The notes under the pieces: generated by a model
Database searches by the model: none
The model's input: the letters and a program-made list of their open reading frames with translations, nothing else
What the model was told of the DNA's origin: nothing
Shown here: piece after piece, positions 31,795-47,357 of the stretch
Numbering within the stretch: position 1 is the stretch's first letter
Layout of the letters: each line of letters starts with the position of its first letter
Made by a program: the position numbers and the translations under genes
NCBI RefSeq assembly: GCF_943734655.1
Contig: NC_071355.1
Span: 191,405,939 to 191,469,938 of the forward strand
Source of the DNA: Sabethes cyaneus
Taxonomy: Eukaryota; Arthropoda; Insecta; Diptera; Culicidae
Length of the DNA stretch: 64,000 nucleotides
Reading direction: 5' to 3'

Positions 31795-31973
31795 GGTTTT
31801 GCCAGGAAAATAATAACGTCTATATAAAAAGCAAGAATAGATTTGGTTTTTTACGTTTAAATATTATTTAAATATTATTTTTGGTCGAAAAAAAAACTCT
31901 TCAATGTTTTTCGTCCCCACCCCCTCCCCCCTAGAGTTACCCAACGCCGGAAGGACAAAAACTTTATAAAATA
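31795..31973 (+). repeat. Dispersed repeat S, left half (split by a Helitron-like element)
   Basis: Matches 5,450-5,660: CTTTTCGTA, GGAAAATAATAACG, the C-rich tract, AACGCCGGAAGGACAAAAAC, then AAATA. The right half (TTTGTAATAGCCTTA) is found at 34,548-34,562 beyond the inserted element. Confidence 0.75.
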
Positions 31974-34459
31974 CTAGCTGACCCGACAAACTTCGTATTG
32001 CCACAAATTAACCTGTGTTGTACATAAATCATGAATCTCGGATGATCTTTGTCACAATCTCGAGTTTTGCAAGCCCCCCAGTGGGCGGCGCTTCCGACGG
32101 CGGGTCACCGGCAACACTCGCGACCGTCTCGTCCTGAATGATCTAGTGTTACTATAGATAGTTTTTGTGGTCTTGTATTGACTAATGTTTTATGGAAGAG
32201 TCTCGAATTTCTCGAGTTCGATTAGTTTTTGAGTTTCGCAAAAATTTCTGTTTTATTTGTATGAGAGTCCACATCCCCCTACCACAGGGGTGAGAGGTCT
32301 CTAACTATCGTAAAATAAATTCAAGACTCCAAAATCTCCCACATGCCAAATTTGGTTCCATTTGCTTGATTAGTTCTCAAGTTATAAGGAAATTTGAATT
32401 TCATTTGTATGGGAGCTCCCCTCTTAAAAGGGGAAGGGATCGTAATTCACCATAGAAAAAACTTCTGCCATCTAAAACTCCCACATGCCAAATTTGGTTC
32501 CATTCGATTGATTAGTTCTCGAGATAAGAGGAAATTTGCATTTCATTTGTATGGAAGCCCACCCTCTTAAAGGGGAGATGGGCCATAACTCGCTTTATAA
32601 AGAAGAGAGGGGTCTCAATTCACCATACAAAAAAATCTTGCGTCCAAAACCACTTACATGTCAAATTTGGTTCCATTTGCTTGATTAGTTCTCGAGTTAT
32701 GAGGAAATTTGTTTTTCATTTGTATAGGAGCCCCCCCCCCCCCTCTTAAAGTTGGGAAATCCATAGAAAATATTCCATAGAAAATATTCTTGCCTACAAA
32801 AACACCCACATGATAAATTTGGTTCCATTTGCTTGATTAGTTCTAGAGTTATGAGGAAATTTGTATTTCGTTTGTATGAGAGCCCCCCCTCTTAAAAAGG
32901 TAAGGGGTCCTAATTCATCATAGAAAAAATGGTTGCCTCCAAAAACACCCACATGCCAAATATGGTTCCATTTGCTTGATTAGTTCTCGAATTATGAGGA
33001 AATTTGTATTTCATTTGTGTAGAAGCACCCCCTCTTAAAGTTGGGAGGGGTCCTAATTCACCATAGAAAATATTTTTGCCTCCAAAAACCTCCACATGCC
33101 CAATTTGGTTCTATTTGCTTGATTAGTTCTCGAGTTATGAGGAAATTTGAATTTCATTTGTATAGGAGCCCCCCCTCCTAAAGTAGGTAGGGGTCCCGAT
33201 CCATCATAGAAAAAATTTTTGTCTCCAAAAACACCCACGTGCCAAATTTGGTTCCATTTGCGTGATTAGTTCTCGAGTTATGAGGAAATTTGTATTTCGT
33301 TTGTATAGGAGCCCCCCCCTCTTAAAGTTGGGAGTGGTCCCAATTCACCATAGAAAATATTCTTGCGCTCGAAAACTTTCACATGCCAAATTTGGTTCCA
33401 TTTGCTTGATTAGTTCTCGAGTTATGAGGAAATTTGTATTTCGTTTGTATAGGAGCCCCCCCTCTTAAAGTGGGGAGGGGTTCTAATTCACTATAGAATA
33501 TATTCATGTCCTAGAAAACTGGCACATGCCAAATTTGGTTCCATTTGCTTGATTAATTCTCGAGTTGTGAGGAAATTTGCATTTCCTTTGTATAGGAGCC
33601 CCCCTTCCTAAAGTGGGGAGGGGTTTCAATTCATCATAGAAAAAAATAATGTCTCCAAAAACACCCACATGCCAAATTTTGTTCCATTTGCTTGATTAGT
33701 TCTCGAGTTATGAGGTAATTTGTATTTCGTTTGTATAGGAGCCCCCCCTCTTAAAGTTGGGAGGGGTCCTAATTCACCATAGAAAATATTCTTGCCCTCG
33801 AAATTTTTCACATGCTAAATTTTGTTCCATTTGCTTGATTAGTTCTTCAGTTATGAGGAAATTTGTATTTCATGTGTATAGGATCCCCCCCTCCTAAAAC
33901 GGGTAGGGGTCCCAATTCATCATAGAAAAAATTTTTGTCTCCAAAAACACTCACATGCCAAATTTGGTTCCATTTGCTTAATTACTTCTCGAGTTATGAG
34001 GAAAATTGTGTTTCTTTGGTACAGGAGCCCCCCCTCTTAAAGTGGGGAGGGGTCCTAATTTACTATAGAAAATATTATTGCCCTCGAAAACCTTCACATG
34101 CCAAATTTGGTTCCATTTGCGTGATTAGTTCTCGAGTTCTGAGGAAATTTGTATGGAAGCCCCCCCTTTTAAAGAGGAGAGGTGTTATAATTCCCCTTAT
34201 AAAGAGGGGAGGGGTCTCAATTTACCATAGAATAAATTCTTGTCACCGAAAACACCCACATGCCAAATTTTGTTCTATTTGCTTGATTAGTTGTCGAGTT
34301 ATGGAGAAATTTGTGTTTCATTTGTATCGGAGCCCCCCCTCTTAATGGGGGGAGGGGTTTCTAACCATCACTAAAACCTTTCCTGGCCCCAAAAAACCTC
34401 TACATGCATATTTTCATGCCGATTGGTTCAGTAGTTTTCGATTCTATAAGGAACATACG

Positions 34460-34525
<66 letters not shown>

Positions 34526-34547
34526 AATCCTTATTTATAGGTATAGA
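31974..34547 (-). mobile_element. Helitron-like non-autonomous element, copy 1 (2,574 bp)
   Basis: Read on the minus strand it begins TCTATACCTATAAATAAGG and ends GGGTCAGCTAG, giving a TC start and a CTAG (CTRR) end. It sits between A and T without a target duplication, as known for Helitrons. Comparison with the empty copy of repeat S at 5,660 places both edges exactly. Order on minus: 5' end, a CTGT-type microsatellite (34,461-34,524), about 14 tandem units of ~143 bp, then a ~350-bp non-repetitive 3' part. Each unit has a C/G run, CATTTGTATAGGAGCCCC, TTAGTTCTCGAGTTATGAGG and a CCAAATTTGGTTCCATTTGC palindrome. There is no Rep/helicase ORF and no obvious 3' hairpin. Confidence 0.75.
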
Positions 34548-35476
34548 TTTGTAATAGCCTTATCGTCTTTTGACGTTCGGTTTTCGACTTCGACCTTCGA
34601 ATTTTGAATATTAGCTTTTGATTTTAAATTTCAAATTTCGACTTTCGAACTTTGATCTTACCATTTCGACGTTGTACTACATTCGATGTTTCGCTGCTTT
34701 CGTCGAATGAATTTTTAAATTTCGACTTTTTCTCCTTTCCCACATTTTACCCTCGAATTTCGAATTTTAACTTTCGACTTTCGATTTTTGACTTTCGAAA
34801 TTCGACTTTTGATTATGGTCATTCGACTTTCGACCGTTAAATTTCAACATTCGATTTTCGACATTCGACTTTCAATTTCAGTTATCGATTTTCGATTTCT
34901 AGCCTTCGAAATTCGACTTTCGACTGTTGATTTTTGTCATTCGACTGTCAACCTTCGAATTTCGACATTCGAGTTTCGTCTTGCAACGTTTGGCATTCGA
35001 TTTTCGACTTCTGATTTTCGTGTTATGGCTTTTGGCTTTCGACATTCGTCTTTCAGTTTTCAATTTCCGACTTCGAATTTTTGACTTTCGACATTCGACT
35101 TTCCTGCTTCAAAATTCGACTTTTGATTTTCACCATTTGACTTTCGACCTGCGAATTTCGAATTCAGGTCTATTACTTTCTACTTTCAATTTTCGGCTTC
35201 CGACTCTTTACCCTCGGATTTTGAATGTTAGCTTTCGACCTTCGACTTTAAATTTGGAATTCCAACATTTGGCTTCCGAATTTCGAACTTTGACCTTTGA
35301 ATTTCGAATGTTAATTTCTGACTATAGGCTTTCGACCTTCGATCTTAAAATTTTGACTTTCGATTTTTGTCATTTGTCATTCGACTATCGGTTTACGGCT
35401 TTCGACTTTCGAATTTCGAATAGCGACTTTCAACTTTCAACTTTTGATTTTCAGTTTTCGACTATTTATCTTATAA
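34548..35476 (+). repeat. Repeat S right end (to ~34,566) and heptamer satellite block
   Basis: After TTTGTAATAGCCTTATCG the degenerate TTTCGAC/TTTCGAA array resumes and runs to the next Helitron-like insertion. Open frames with FDFRLS-type repeats, such as the 185-residue frame at 34,927-35,484, come from the repeat and are not genes. Confidence 0.85.
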
Positions 35477-37682
35477 CTAGCTGACCCGACAAACTTCGTA
35501 TTGCCACAAATTAACCTGTGTTGTACATAAATCATGAATCTCGGATGATCTTTGTCACAATCTCGAATTTTGCAAGCCCCCCAGTGGGCGGCGCTTCCGA
35601 CGGCGGGTCACCGGCAACACTCGCGACCGGCTCGTCCTGAATGATCTAGTGTTACTATAGATAGTTTTTGTGGTCTTGTTATTGATTAATGTTTTATGGA
35701 AGAGTCTCGAATTTCTCGAGTTGGATTAGTTTTTGAGTTTCGCAAAAATTTCTGTTTTATTTGTATGAGAGTCCATATCCCCCTACCACAGGGGTGAGAG
35801 GTCTCTAACTATCGTAAAATAAATTCAAAACTCCAAAATCTCCCACATGCCAAATTTGGTTCCATTTGCTTGATTAGTTCTCAAGTTATAAGGAAATTTG
35901 AATTTCATTTGTATGGGAGCTCCCCTCTTAAAAGGGGAAGGGGTCGTAATACACCACAGAAAAAAAATTCTGCCATCTAAAACTCTCACATGCCAAATTT
36001 GGTTCCATTTGCTTGATTAGTTCTAAAGTTATGAGCAAATTTGTATTTCGTTTGAATGGGAGCCCCCCCCCCTCCTAAAAAGGTAAGAAGTCCTAATTCA
36101 TAATGGGAAAAATGGTTGCCTCCAAAAACACCCACATGCCAAATATGGTTCCATTTGCTTGATTAGTTCTCAAATTATGAGGAAATTTGTATTTCATTTG
36201 TGTAGAAGCCCCCCCTCTTGAAGTGTGGAACGATGCTAATTCACCGTAGAAAATATTTTTGCCTCCAAAAACCTCCACATGCCGAATTTGGTTCTATTTG
36301 CTTGATTAGTTCTCGAGTTATGGGGAAATTTGTATTTCATTTGTATTGGAGCCCCCCCTCCTAATGTGGGAAGAGGTCCTAATTCATCACAGAAAAAATT
36401 CTTGCCTCCAAAAACACCTACACGCCAAATTTGGTTCCATTTGCTGGATTAGTTCTCGAGTTATGAGGAAATTTGTATTTCGTTTGTATAGGACCCCCCC
36501 TCCTAAAGTGGGGAGGGGTCCCAATTCATCATTGAAAAAAAAATTGTCTCCAAAAACACACATATGCCAAATTTGGTTCAATTCGCTTGATTAGTTCTCG
36601 AGTTATGAGGAAATTTGTATGGAAGCCCCCCCTCTTAAAGGGGAGAGGAGTTATAATTCCTCTTATAAAGAGGGGAGGGGTCTCAATTCACCATAGAATA
36701 AATTCTTGTCACCAAAAAAAACACCCACATGCCAAATGTTGTTCTATTTGCTTGATTAGTTCTCGAGTTAGGAGGAAATTTGTATTTCATTTGTACAGGA
36801 GCCCCCCCTCTTAGAGTGGGGAGAGGTCCTAATTCACCGTAGAAAATTTTCCTGCCCTCGAAAACCTTCACATGCCAAATTTGGTTCCATTTGCTTGATT
36901 AGTTCTCGAGTTATGAGGAAATTTGTATGGAAGCCCCCCCTCTTAAAGGGGAGAGGAGTTACAATTCCCCTTATAAAGAGGGAGTGGTCTCAATTTACCA
37001 TAGAATAAATTCTTGTCACCGAAAACACCCACATGCCAAATTTGGTTCTATTTGCTTGATTAGTTCTCGAGTTATGAGGAAATTTGTATTTCATTTGTAT
37101 AGGAGCCCCCCCCCCCACTTAAAGTGGGGAGGGGTCCCAATTCATCATAGAAAAAAATTTTGTCTCCAAAAACACACACATGCCAAATTTGGTTCCATTT
37201 GCTTGATTAGTTCTCGAGTTATGAGGAAATTGGTATTTCATTTGTACAGGAGCCCCCCCTCTTAAAGTGAGGAAGGGTCCTAATTCAACATAGAAAATTT
37301 TCTTGCCCTCGAAAACTTTCACATGCCAAATTTGGTTCCATTTGCTTGCTTAGTTCTCGAGTTATGAGGAAATTTGTATGGAAACCCCCCCTCTTAAAGG
37401 GGAGAGGAGTTATAATTCCCCTTATAAAGAGGGGAGAGGTCTCAAATTACCCTAGAATAAATTCTTGTCACCGAAAACACCCACATGCCAAATTTGGTTC
37501 TATTTGCTTGATTAGTTCTCGAGTTATGCAGAAATTTGTGTTTCATTTGTATGGGAGCCCCCCCTCTTAGTGGGAGGAGGGGTCTCTAACCATCACTAAA
37601 ACCTTTCCTGGCCCCAAAAACATCTACATGCAAATTTTCACGCCGATTGGTTCAGTAGTTTTTGATTCTATAAGGAACACAG

Positions 37683-37718
<36 letters not shown>

Positions 37719-37721
37719 GGC

Positions 37722-37752
<31 letters not shown>

Positions 37753-37774
37753 AATCCTTCTTTATAGGTATAGA
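35477..37774 (-). mobile_element. Helitron-like non-autonomous element, copy 2 (2,298 bp)
   Basis: Same termini as copy 1 (minus strand TCTATACCTATAAA to GGGTCAGCTAG), again between A (35,476) and T (37,775). The ~350-bp non-repetitive 3' part is almost identical to copy 1, with only a few substitutions, so the copies are young or one derives from the other. It has about 12 units of ~143 bp, some carrying an extra ~20-bp block (AGAGGAGTTATAATTCC). A CAGA/CTGT microsatellite lies at about 37,684-37,751. It is non-autonomous. Tandem open frames such as 36,927-37,265 come from the repeat. Confidence 0.75.
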
Positions 37775-38060
37775 TGTAGAATTTTGATTTTTGATTATCG
37801 ACTTCCGGCATTCAAATTTCGGCGTTCGAATAAGGACTTTACACTTTTGACTCTCGATATTCGACTTTCGACCTTCGAATTGAAATCGATTTGCAACACT
37901 CAACTTTCGACGTACGAATTTCTACTTTCGTTTTTCGGCTTTCGATATTCGATTTTCAACTTTACACTTTCGGATTTCGGTTTGTGACTTCTAACTTTCA
38001 ACTTTCGGATTTACACATTAAACTTTCCATTTTCGATTAATAACGATTGACGATTTCGTT
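37775..38060 (+). repeat. Heptamer satellite, last block
   Basis: Degenerate TTTCGAC-type units continue from the Helitron-like edge and fade out near 38,040 into AT-rich DNA. Confidence 0.75.
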
Positions 38061-38129
38061 TTATATTGATTATTATGTATAGAATATACACATCTCGACT
38101 GTGAAACTATATTTTTGGGATGGTTTTTC

Positions 38130-38460
38130 GGCTTTGCAGTCGTTTGAAAGCAACTAAAACAACGTTTTGCTTCTAATACTCCAACGTTTCGGTGATTTTA
38201 TTTCACCTTTATCAAGGAAAAGAGGCTGTGATTTGTTGTCATATGTATTGTGAATCTTTCATTAAATTGTCCGCGTAGTTTGCAAATGGCGTCCTGCTAA
38301 CATGGTGCATTAAAATAAATGTGTTCTATCACTTTTGCTTAAAATTTGTTTCTGTCTGAAACGACAGGCTTCTACGGTCGGTGTCTGCTTTGATCTTTGT
38401 GCGCAACACGGCTAGCGAATCTATTGTTGCTTCTGGATTCTGTGACTGTACAGTCTTTAA
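38130..38460 (-). mobile_element. Penelope-like element terminal fragment with hammerhead-ribozyme relic
   Basis: On the minus strand 38,216-38,181 reads TTGATAAAGGTGA, then AATAAAATCACC, then GAAACGTTGG. This has the layout of the minimal hammerhead ribozyme carried in Penelope-like element terminal repeats: a core CUGAUGA-like segment, a short stem II (GGTGA paired with TCACC), then GAAAC and GTTGG. The first core segment is TTGATAA where CTGATGA is expected, so self-cleavage is probably lost. Adjacent sequence (to about 38,460) shows no RT domain. The element identity is inferred from the ribozyme alone. Confidence 0.55.
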
Positions 38461-38486
38461 GCTTTATACTTATTTAAAGTATAAAG

Positions 38487-38806
<320 letters not shown>

Positions 38807-38809
38807 AAT

Positions 38810-40566
38810 TCTTTTAGAATTTGATTTAGGAATGCCGAATTTTTAATTTTTAATTTTCAATTTTCAATTTTGTAATTCGGATTACTATAATCTTTGAGCT
38901 TGAAATTTCAATTTTGAAAGGAGAATTTCGTTGCTACTACAAAATAGGATAAAATATGCTTGTATTTCATTCTCAGCTTCACAATGAATTCATATTGCTG
39001 AGCGAAACTTTATGAAGTGTGCCTATTTTGTGTCTCTGAATATGTTCACCACAGGTAATCAACATTTATTGATGCACTTTCATACCAAATCAAAAAAAAA
39101 CATCGAAATAAAACAGTAACACAAATATCAACCAGCATTGGCTTCGACCGGCGCTTGTTTATTTATCACGAAACGAAACAGAAAACATTCGCTAACGAAC
39201 TGCAATTTTCAACTGTTCAAAAGCAAGCCTTCAACTCGTTCTGTTGATGTGTCACTCTCAACAACAACAAAAAATCAATTTATTTCGCACGGCTGAGCTC
39301 AACTCTTCACGAAGTCATTTGAAAACAAAAGCAGTAAAGACAAAAATAATTAACTCTATTGCAATAAGGAAACCATTCGGCAGAATGAAGTTTTGGTTTC
39401 GGGCGAAGTAATAAACATCATATCAAAAGCATTAAACAGGTTTCGTGCCATAAAACGAGAACCAGTAAAAATAACAAACGAATTTGCATGGCAAATGAGC
39501 ATCGTCAGGCACCCGTCGGCGGTCGCGGTGATGGGGTCAACCGAAGGCCACGGGGACCAAGAAAAGTTTTACTTGCTACACACAGAAAAAAAATATATTC
39601 GGATTACTTACCGCCCAGCAACTAAAAACCGTAGACACACAAAAAAATAGCAGAACGCTGTCCAGGGAGAACGCCAAAGTGAGCATATTTCACCCCGTGA
39701 ACGAGCGACACTGCAAGTGCGGACGCTAGTTTCATGGCGAAATACCGACAGCTCGAACTCATTCATCAGCCAGCACAGGTCGAGTGCGACGGCGAAAGTT
39801 TGTGGAACATAAAAGTGTCATCTGCTGCATGATCACATAATTTCGCAATAAAACCCGATGACGGTGGTGGAAATCATAAAAACCACATTATTTATGAAAG
39901 AACGAAGATATCAGGACATATTCTATTTGCAGCAACGACAAACCGCGCCACGTCCTGGCGAAGTGTTTTGATGGCAAAAATTATGTGTACCCCGGACGAT
40001 TACAGCACGACGCGACGCGACGCGATGATGGTGCGGCGGAGAGCAAGCGGATTTTCGCAAAGCACATTCATTACGCTCAAATGGGTTCAATAAGCATCAA
40101 CATTAATTTTAAATCGCGAACAACCATAAATGGCAAATTTCGCAATCCGGAAGCCTACGCGTAGTAGTAAATAGGTTATGAGCCCTGCGCTCGCTCGGAG
40201 TGGCGGCGTTGCTGGAATGAATTATCATATGATGATGATGATGTTTTACATTGTCTTGTTCAAACAAATAAGCGACTTTGTAAAACATGTATTAAATTTT
40301 TATGGAGAGATATAATTTAATGCACGTGCAGCGAAAATCAAGAATATTCTTTCCATTTCATGGTGTGTGCGAATTAAAACCTAACCAAAAGGGTCAACCA
40401 ACATCTGTTAAACATCTGGTAAATATTTATTAAATAGAAAACTTCGTCAGACAAATTGAAATACATTGAAAACTGTGACGGTCTGTGCCCAGGTTAGGGT
40501 ACTAACAGGTGGTTGACGTAGAAATACAAATAAAGATACAACTCGACAATGATTAATATTTTTTGA
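38810..40566. other. No gene recognised (1.75 kb)
   Basis: AT-rich near 38,820-39,360, then a GC-richer single-copy-looking stretch (39,480-40,220) with an 85-residue open frame at 39,393-39,650 lacking recognisable motifs. A short (ATG)n run lies at about 40,229-40,243. No element ends were seen. Confidence 0.4.
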
Positions 40567-45160
<4,594 letters not shown>

Positions 45161-45164
45161 AAAG

Positions 45165-45305
45165 CAAAGCCAGGTGCTACATTCCGCTTTCGAATCTTGA
45201 CCTTCTGCTTTTTTTCACGACAGGCTTCGCAGCTGGCGTAAGAGTACAGAACAATTGCGGGGCTAGTGCTACAATTGGTTTGTTACACCAGTGTTGTATA
45301 CCTTG
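45165..45305 (-). mobile_element. SINE family 2, 3' part, minus strand
   Basis: On minus it reads GCACTAGCCCCGCAATTG, then CTGTACTCTTACGCCAGCTG, CGAAG, AGAAGGTCAAG and GGAATGTAGCACC. Part of this (GCAATTG...CTGTACT...CGGCTGCGAAG-like) matches the plus-strand copy at 45,500-45,555. It is likely the tail half of a tRNA-derived SINE. Confidence 0.55.
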
Positions 45306-45414
45306 ATGCCCCCTATGCGTCCCGGTTGAATTCCGACAGCTGACCAATGAACTTTGCACTACCAATCTCAAGGGTGGAAGTTAAAGGTAAGGAGATCCGG
45401 GATATTTAAGCGTA

Positions 45415-45565
45415 CTTGACTGGTCCGTCCTGTTAGCTTCGAGATACGATGCAGGTCTAACTAGCCAGTCGTCGTATGTTCAAATACCGACTGGGTGGTG
45501 CTGATAGAGTCAGTAATTGCCCTGCACTTTAATAACCGGTTGCAACAAAGTTTATCGATTAAGAA
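45415..45565 (+). mobile_element. SINE family 2, tRNA-like head, plus strand
   Basis: GTCCGTCCTGTTAGCTTCGA starts a tRNA-like head. A B-box-like TGTTCAAATACC lies at about 45,477. The body (TGATAGAGTCAG, AATTGCCCTGCACT, AATAACCGGTTGCAAC) resembles the inverted copy at 45,165-45,305. The two copies point toward each other in tail-to-tail/inverted fashion. Confidence 0.55.
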
Positions 45566-45689
45566 GGGTCCTAATGACGTTTGTGCCCAAGGTTTTAGTT
45601 TTAGTTGGCCTGGAGATACACGCTGTGAGACCGAGACGACATTGGTATTGGTGGCAGGATATAGTATGACTGTGACGATTTGTCCTGAG

Positions 45690-45900
45690 GGTCGCGAATG
45701 AGTCAGAGCCAGCAGAGTCCATGTCAGCTGTGAATCTATTATCAAACCAAGATGTTTAAAACTTTCAACTTTCTATATGGTAATCGTTGTCCATCAGGCT
45801 ACTAGATCATTATGTGGCATCATGGTACGGCGTGGTGTATGTATTATCATGTGTTTCATTTTAGATAAGTTCAGCGAGAGCGAATTTTCGTTAAAAAAAT
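45690..45900 (-). pseudogene. Non-LTR RT thumb fragment
   Basis: Minus-strand reading gives LSLNLSKMKHMII near 45,850-45,890 and VESFKHLGLIIDSQLTW near 45,725-45,775. These match the LxLNxxKTKxM and FKYLGxxID blocks that follow the YADD box in Jockey/CR1/I-type RTs. A frame change separates them. Only this part is present. Confidence 0.55.
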
Positions 45901-45992
45901 CTTTCTTCATTCGACGAGTTATGTTATCCGGGTTCGGCCCTCATACGATAAGTATCGTTAGCAAATAATCGGGGTTTTCTGTGTAGACTATC

Positions 45993-46456
45993 ATCGTCAG
46001 CAGCCTAGAGCCGGCATGGCGCATACTGTTTCAAGCATTCGTCTTCATTCAATTCGATCTTGGATCATTCGTCACCAGATTCCCAATCGTCTGAGATGTT
46101 ACAAATTACTTTCGTCCTGCTCGAACCACCTTGCAAGTTGAGCCCTCTGTTGCTGGTACCGGTGGAGCTGTTGAAAAGAATCGTTTTGCTCTGTCGTCGG
46201 GCATCCTTACGGCGTGTCCGACCCACCGTAGCCTACTGGATTTCGCCAGATGTACGATGGGATTCTCTCCAAGCAGAGCTAATAGCTCGTTATTCGTAGG
46301 TCTCCGCCACTCTCCGCTATCAGTTTGTACTCCGCCAAATATCATCCGTAGTACCTTCCGCTAGAACAAGACAGGGGTGCGCATGTTTTCCGTGAGCAGC
46401 GTCACAGCTTAAACTTCATAAAGAACTAATAAGGGCTTCGTATATCATACAGAACA
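45993..46456 (-). pseudogene. RTE copy D, C-terminal part
   Basis: Minus-strand frame 46,106-46,345 reads IFGGVQTDSGEWRR, then NELLALLGENPIVHLAKSSR then LRWVGHAVRMPDDR, the RTE C-terminus. The DNA is close to 48,080-48,470 (copy F). The copy is interrupted by a mariner-type element at 46,457-47,355 and resumes at 47,358, but about 450 bp of RT expected between the two pieces (the FADD region) is missing. Confidence 0.8.
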
Positions 46457-47355
46457 AAGGGTGCTCACATCAAAATGCATTACGGAAGAAACGCTGCAGA
46501 AAATTATCCACTGGGTATTTTCTCTTGGAAATTTAGGTAGAAGTAGTTTAGAGTGTATTATTTACACCTTTTTATTAACGCGGTCAATTTTTAACATATT
46601 AGAAAAAATGGCGTCACCCAAATTTATTTTGCGCACGCAAGCACCTGGAAAATTCTCAAATCTCTCATCATGGATGATGCGACTTACATCAAGGCGGACT
46701 TCCGGCAGCTTCCGGAGCTACTGTACTTCACTGCCCAGCACAAGTTTGATGTTCTGGAGAAAGTAAGGATGCACAAAACTTCAATGTGCGCCAAGAAATA
46801 TATGATTTGACAAGCAATCTGCTTATGTGGCAAACAGAGTGCGCCGTTCGTGACTACCGGGACTGTAAACGGGCAGATCTACCTCAAGAAGTTACTGCTT
46901 CCTCTGTATTGATGCAAAACGAGGGCCTTATGATCTTCTGGCCGGATCTAGCTTCGTGCCACTATTCAAAGGAAGTCCTGCAGTGGTACGAAGCCAACGA
47001 GGTCACTTTCGAACCGAAGGACATGAACCCCTACCCCACCTTAGGTCCATCGAAACATACTGAACTATCATGAAGCGGGCTACGGAAGCATCCAAAGGAA
47101 GTCAAATCGGAGGAATACATGAAGAAAAAGTGGGTTTCCGTACAGAAGAAGCTGCAGCCAGATGTTGTACAAAACTTTTTCAGTGGAGTTAAGCGTAAGG
47201 TGCGAGCATACGGTTATGGCATCGATGTTCAATGAAATAAATATGCCAAAAGCTTACTGTTGGGTTATACTTTATTGTCTGAAAGTTTGAAAAGGTCAAT
47301 TAGCTAATTTTCTACAGCGTTTCTTCCGTGATGCACTTTGATGTGGGACACCCTT
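46457..47355 (+). mobile_element. Mariner-type element resembling ITmD37E, ~899 bp, defective transposase
   Basis: The ends AAGGGTGYYCACATCAAA and the inverse flank the element. TA follows the right end (47,356-47,357); the left flank is CA. The transposase is legible: MDDATYIKADFRQLPE at about 46,671-46,718 (first catalytic D), KKYMI, TGTVNGQIYL, IFWPDLASCHYSKEVLQWYE at about 46,932-46,990 (second D), and KDMNPYPTLGP. The third catalytic residue zone (LRPIEKYW-like) at about 47,040-47,065 is hit by a 1-nt deletion and a stop. The C-terminal FSGVKRKVRAYGYGI remains in frame at about 47,180-47,230. The N-terminal HTH domain is largely missing. Non-functional. Confidence 0.8.
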
Positions 47356-47357
47356 TA

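Noticed and set aside
27221..35484. Many FDFRLSTFD-type open frames
   Set aside because: A 7-bp motif read in frame gives a 7-residue repeat automatically, and stops appear wherever TTTTGA variants occur.
32910..37570. Repeated open frames such as SSRVMRKFVFRLYRSPP and their minus-strand counterparts
   Set aside because: They are frames of the ~143-bp minisatellite in the Helitron-like elements and recur once per unit on both strands.
32290..37620. CRISPR-like regular repeats
   Set aside because: The units are ~143 bp and contiguous, without unique spacers of defined size, and the context is eukaryotic transposable-element DNA.
27440..38040. Telomeric repeat array
   Set aside because: A 7-bp period suggests telomere-like repeats, but the motif is highly degenerate, lacks a G-rich strand and is embedded between transposons. 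Dipterans also do not use short telomerase repeats.
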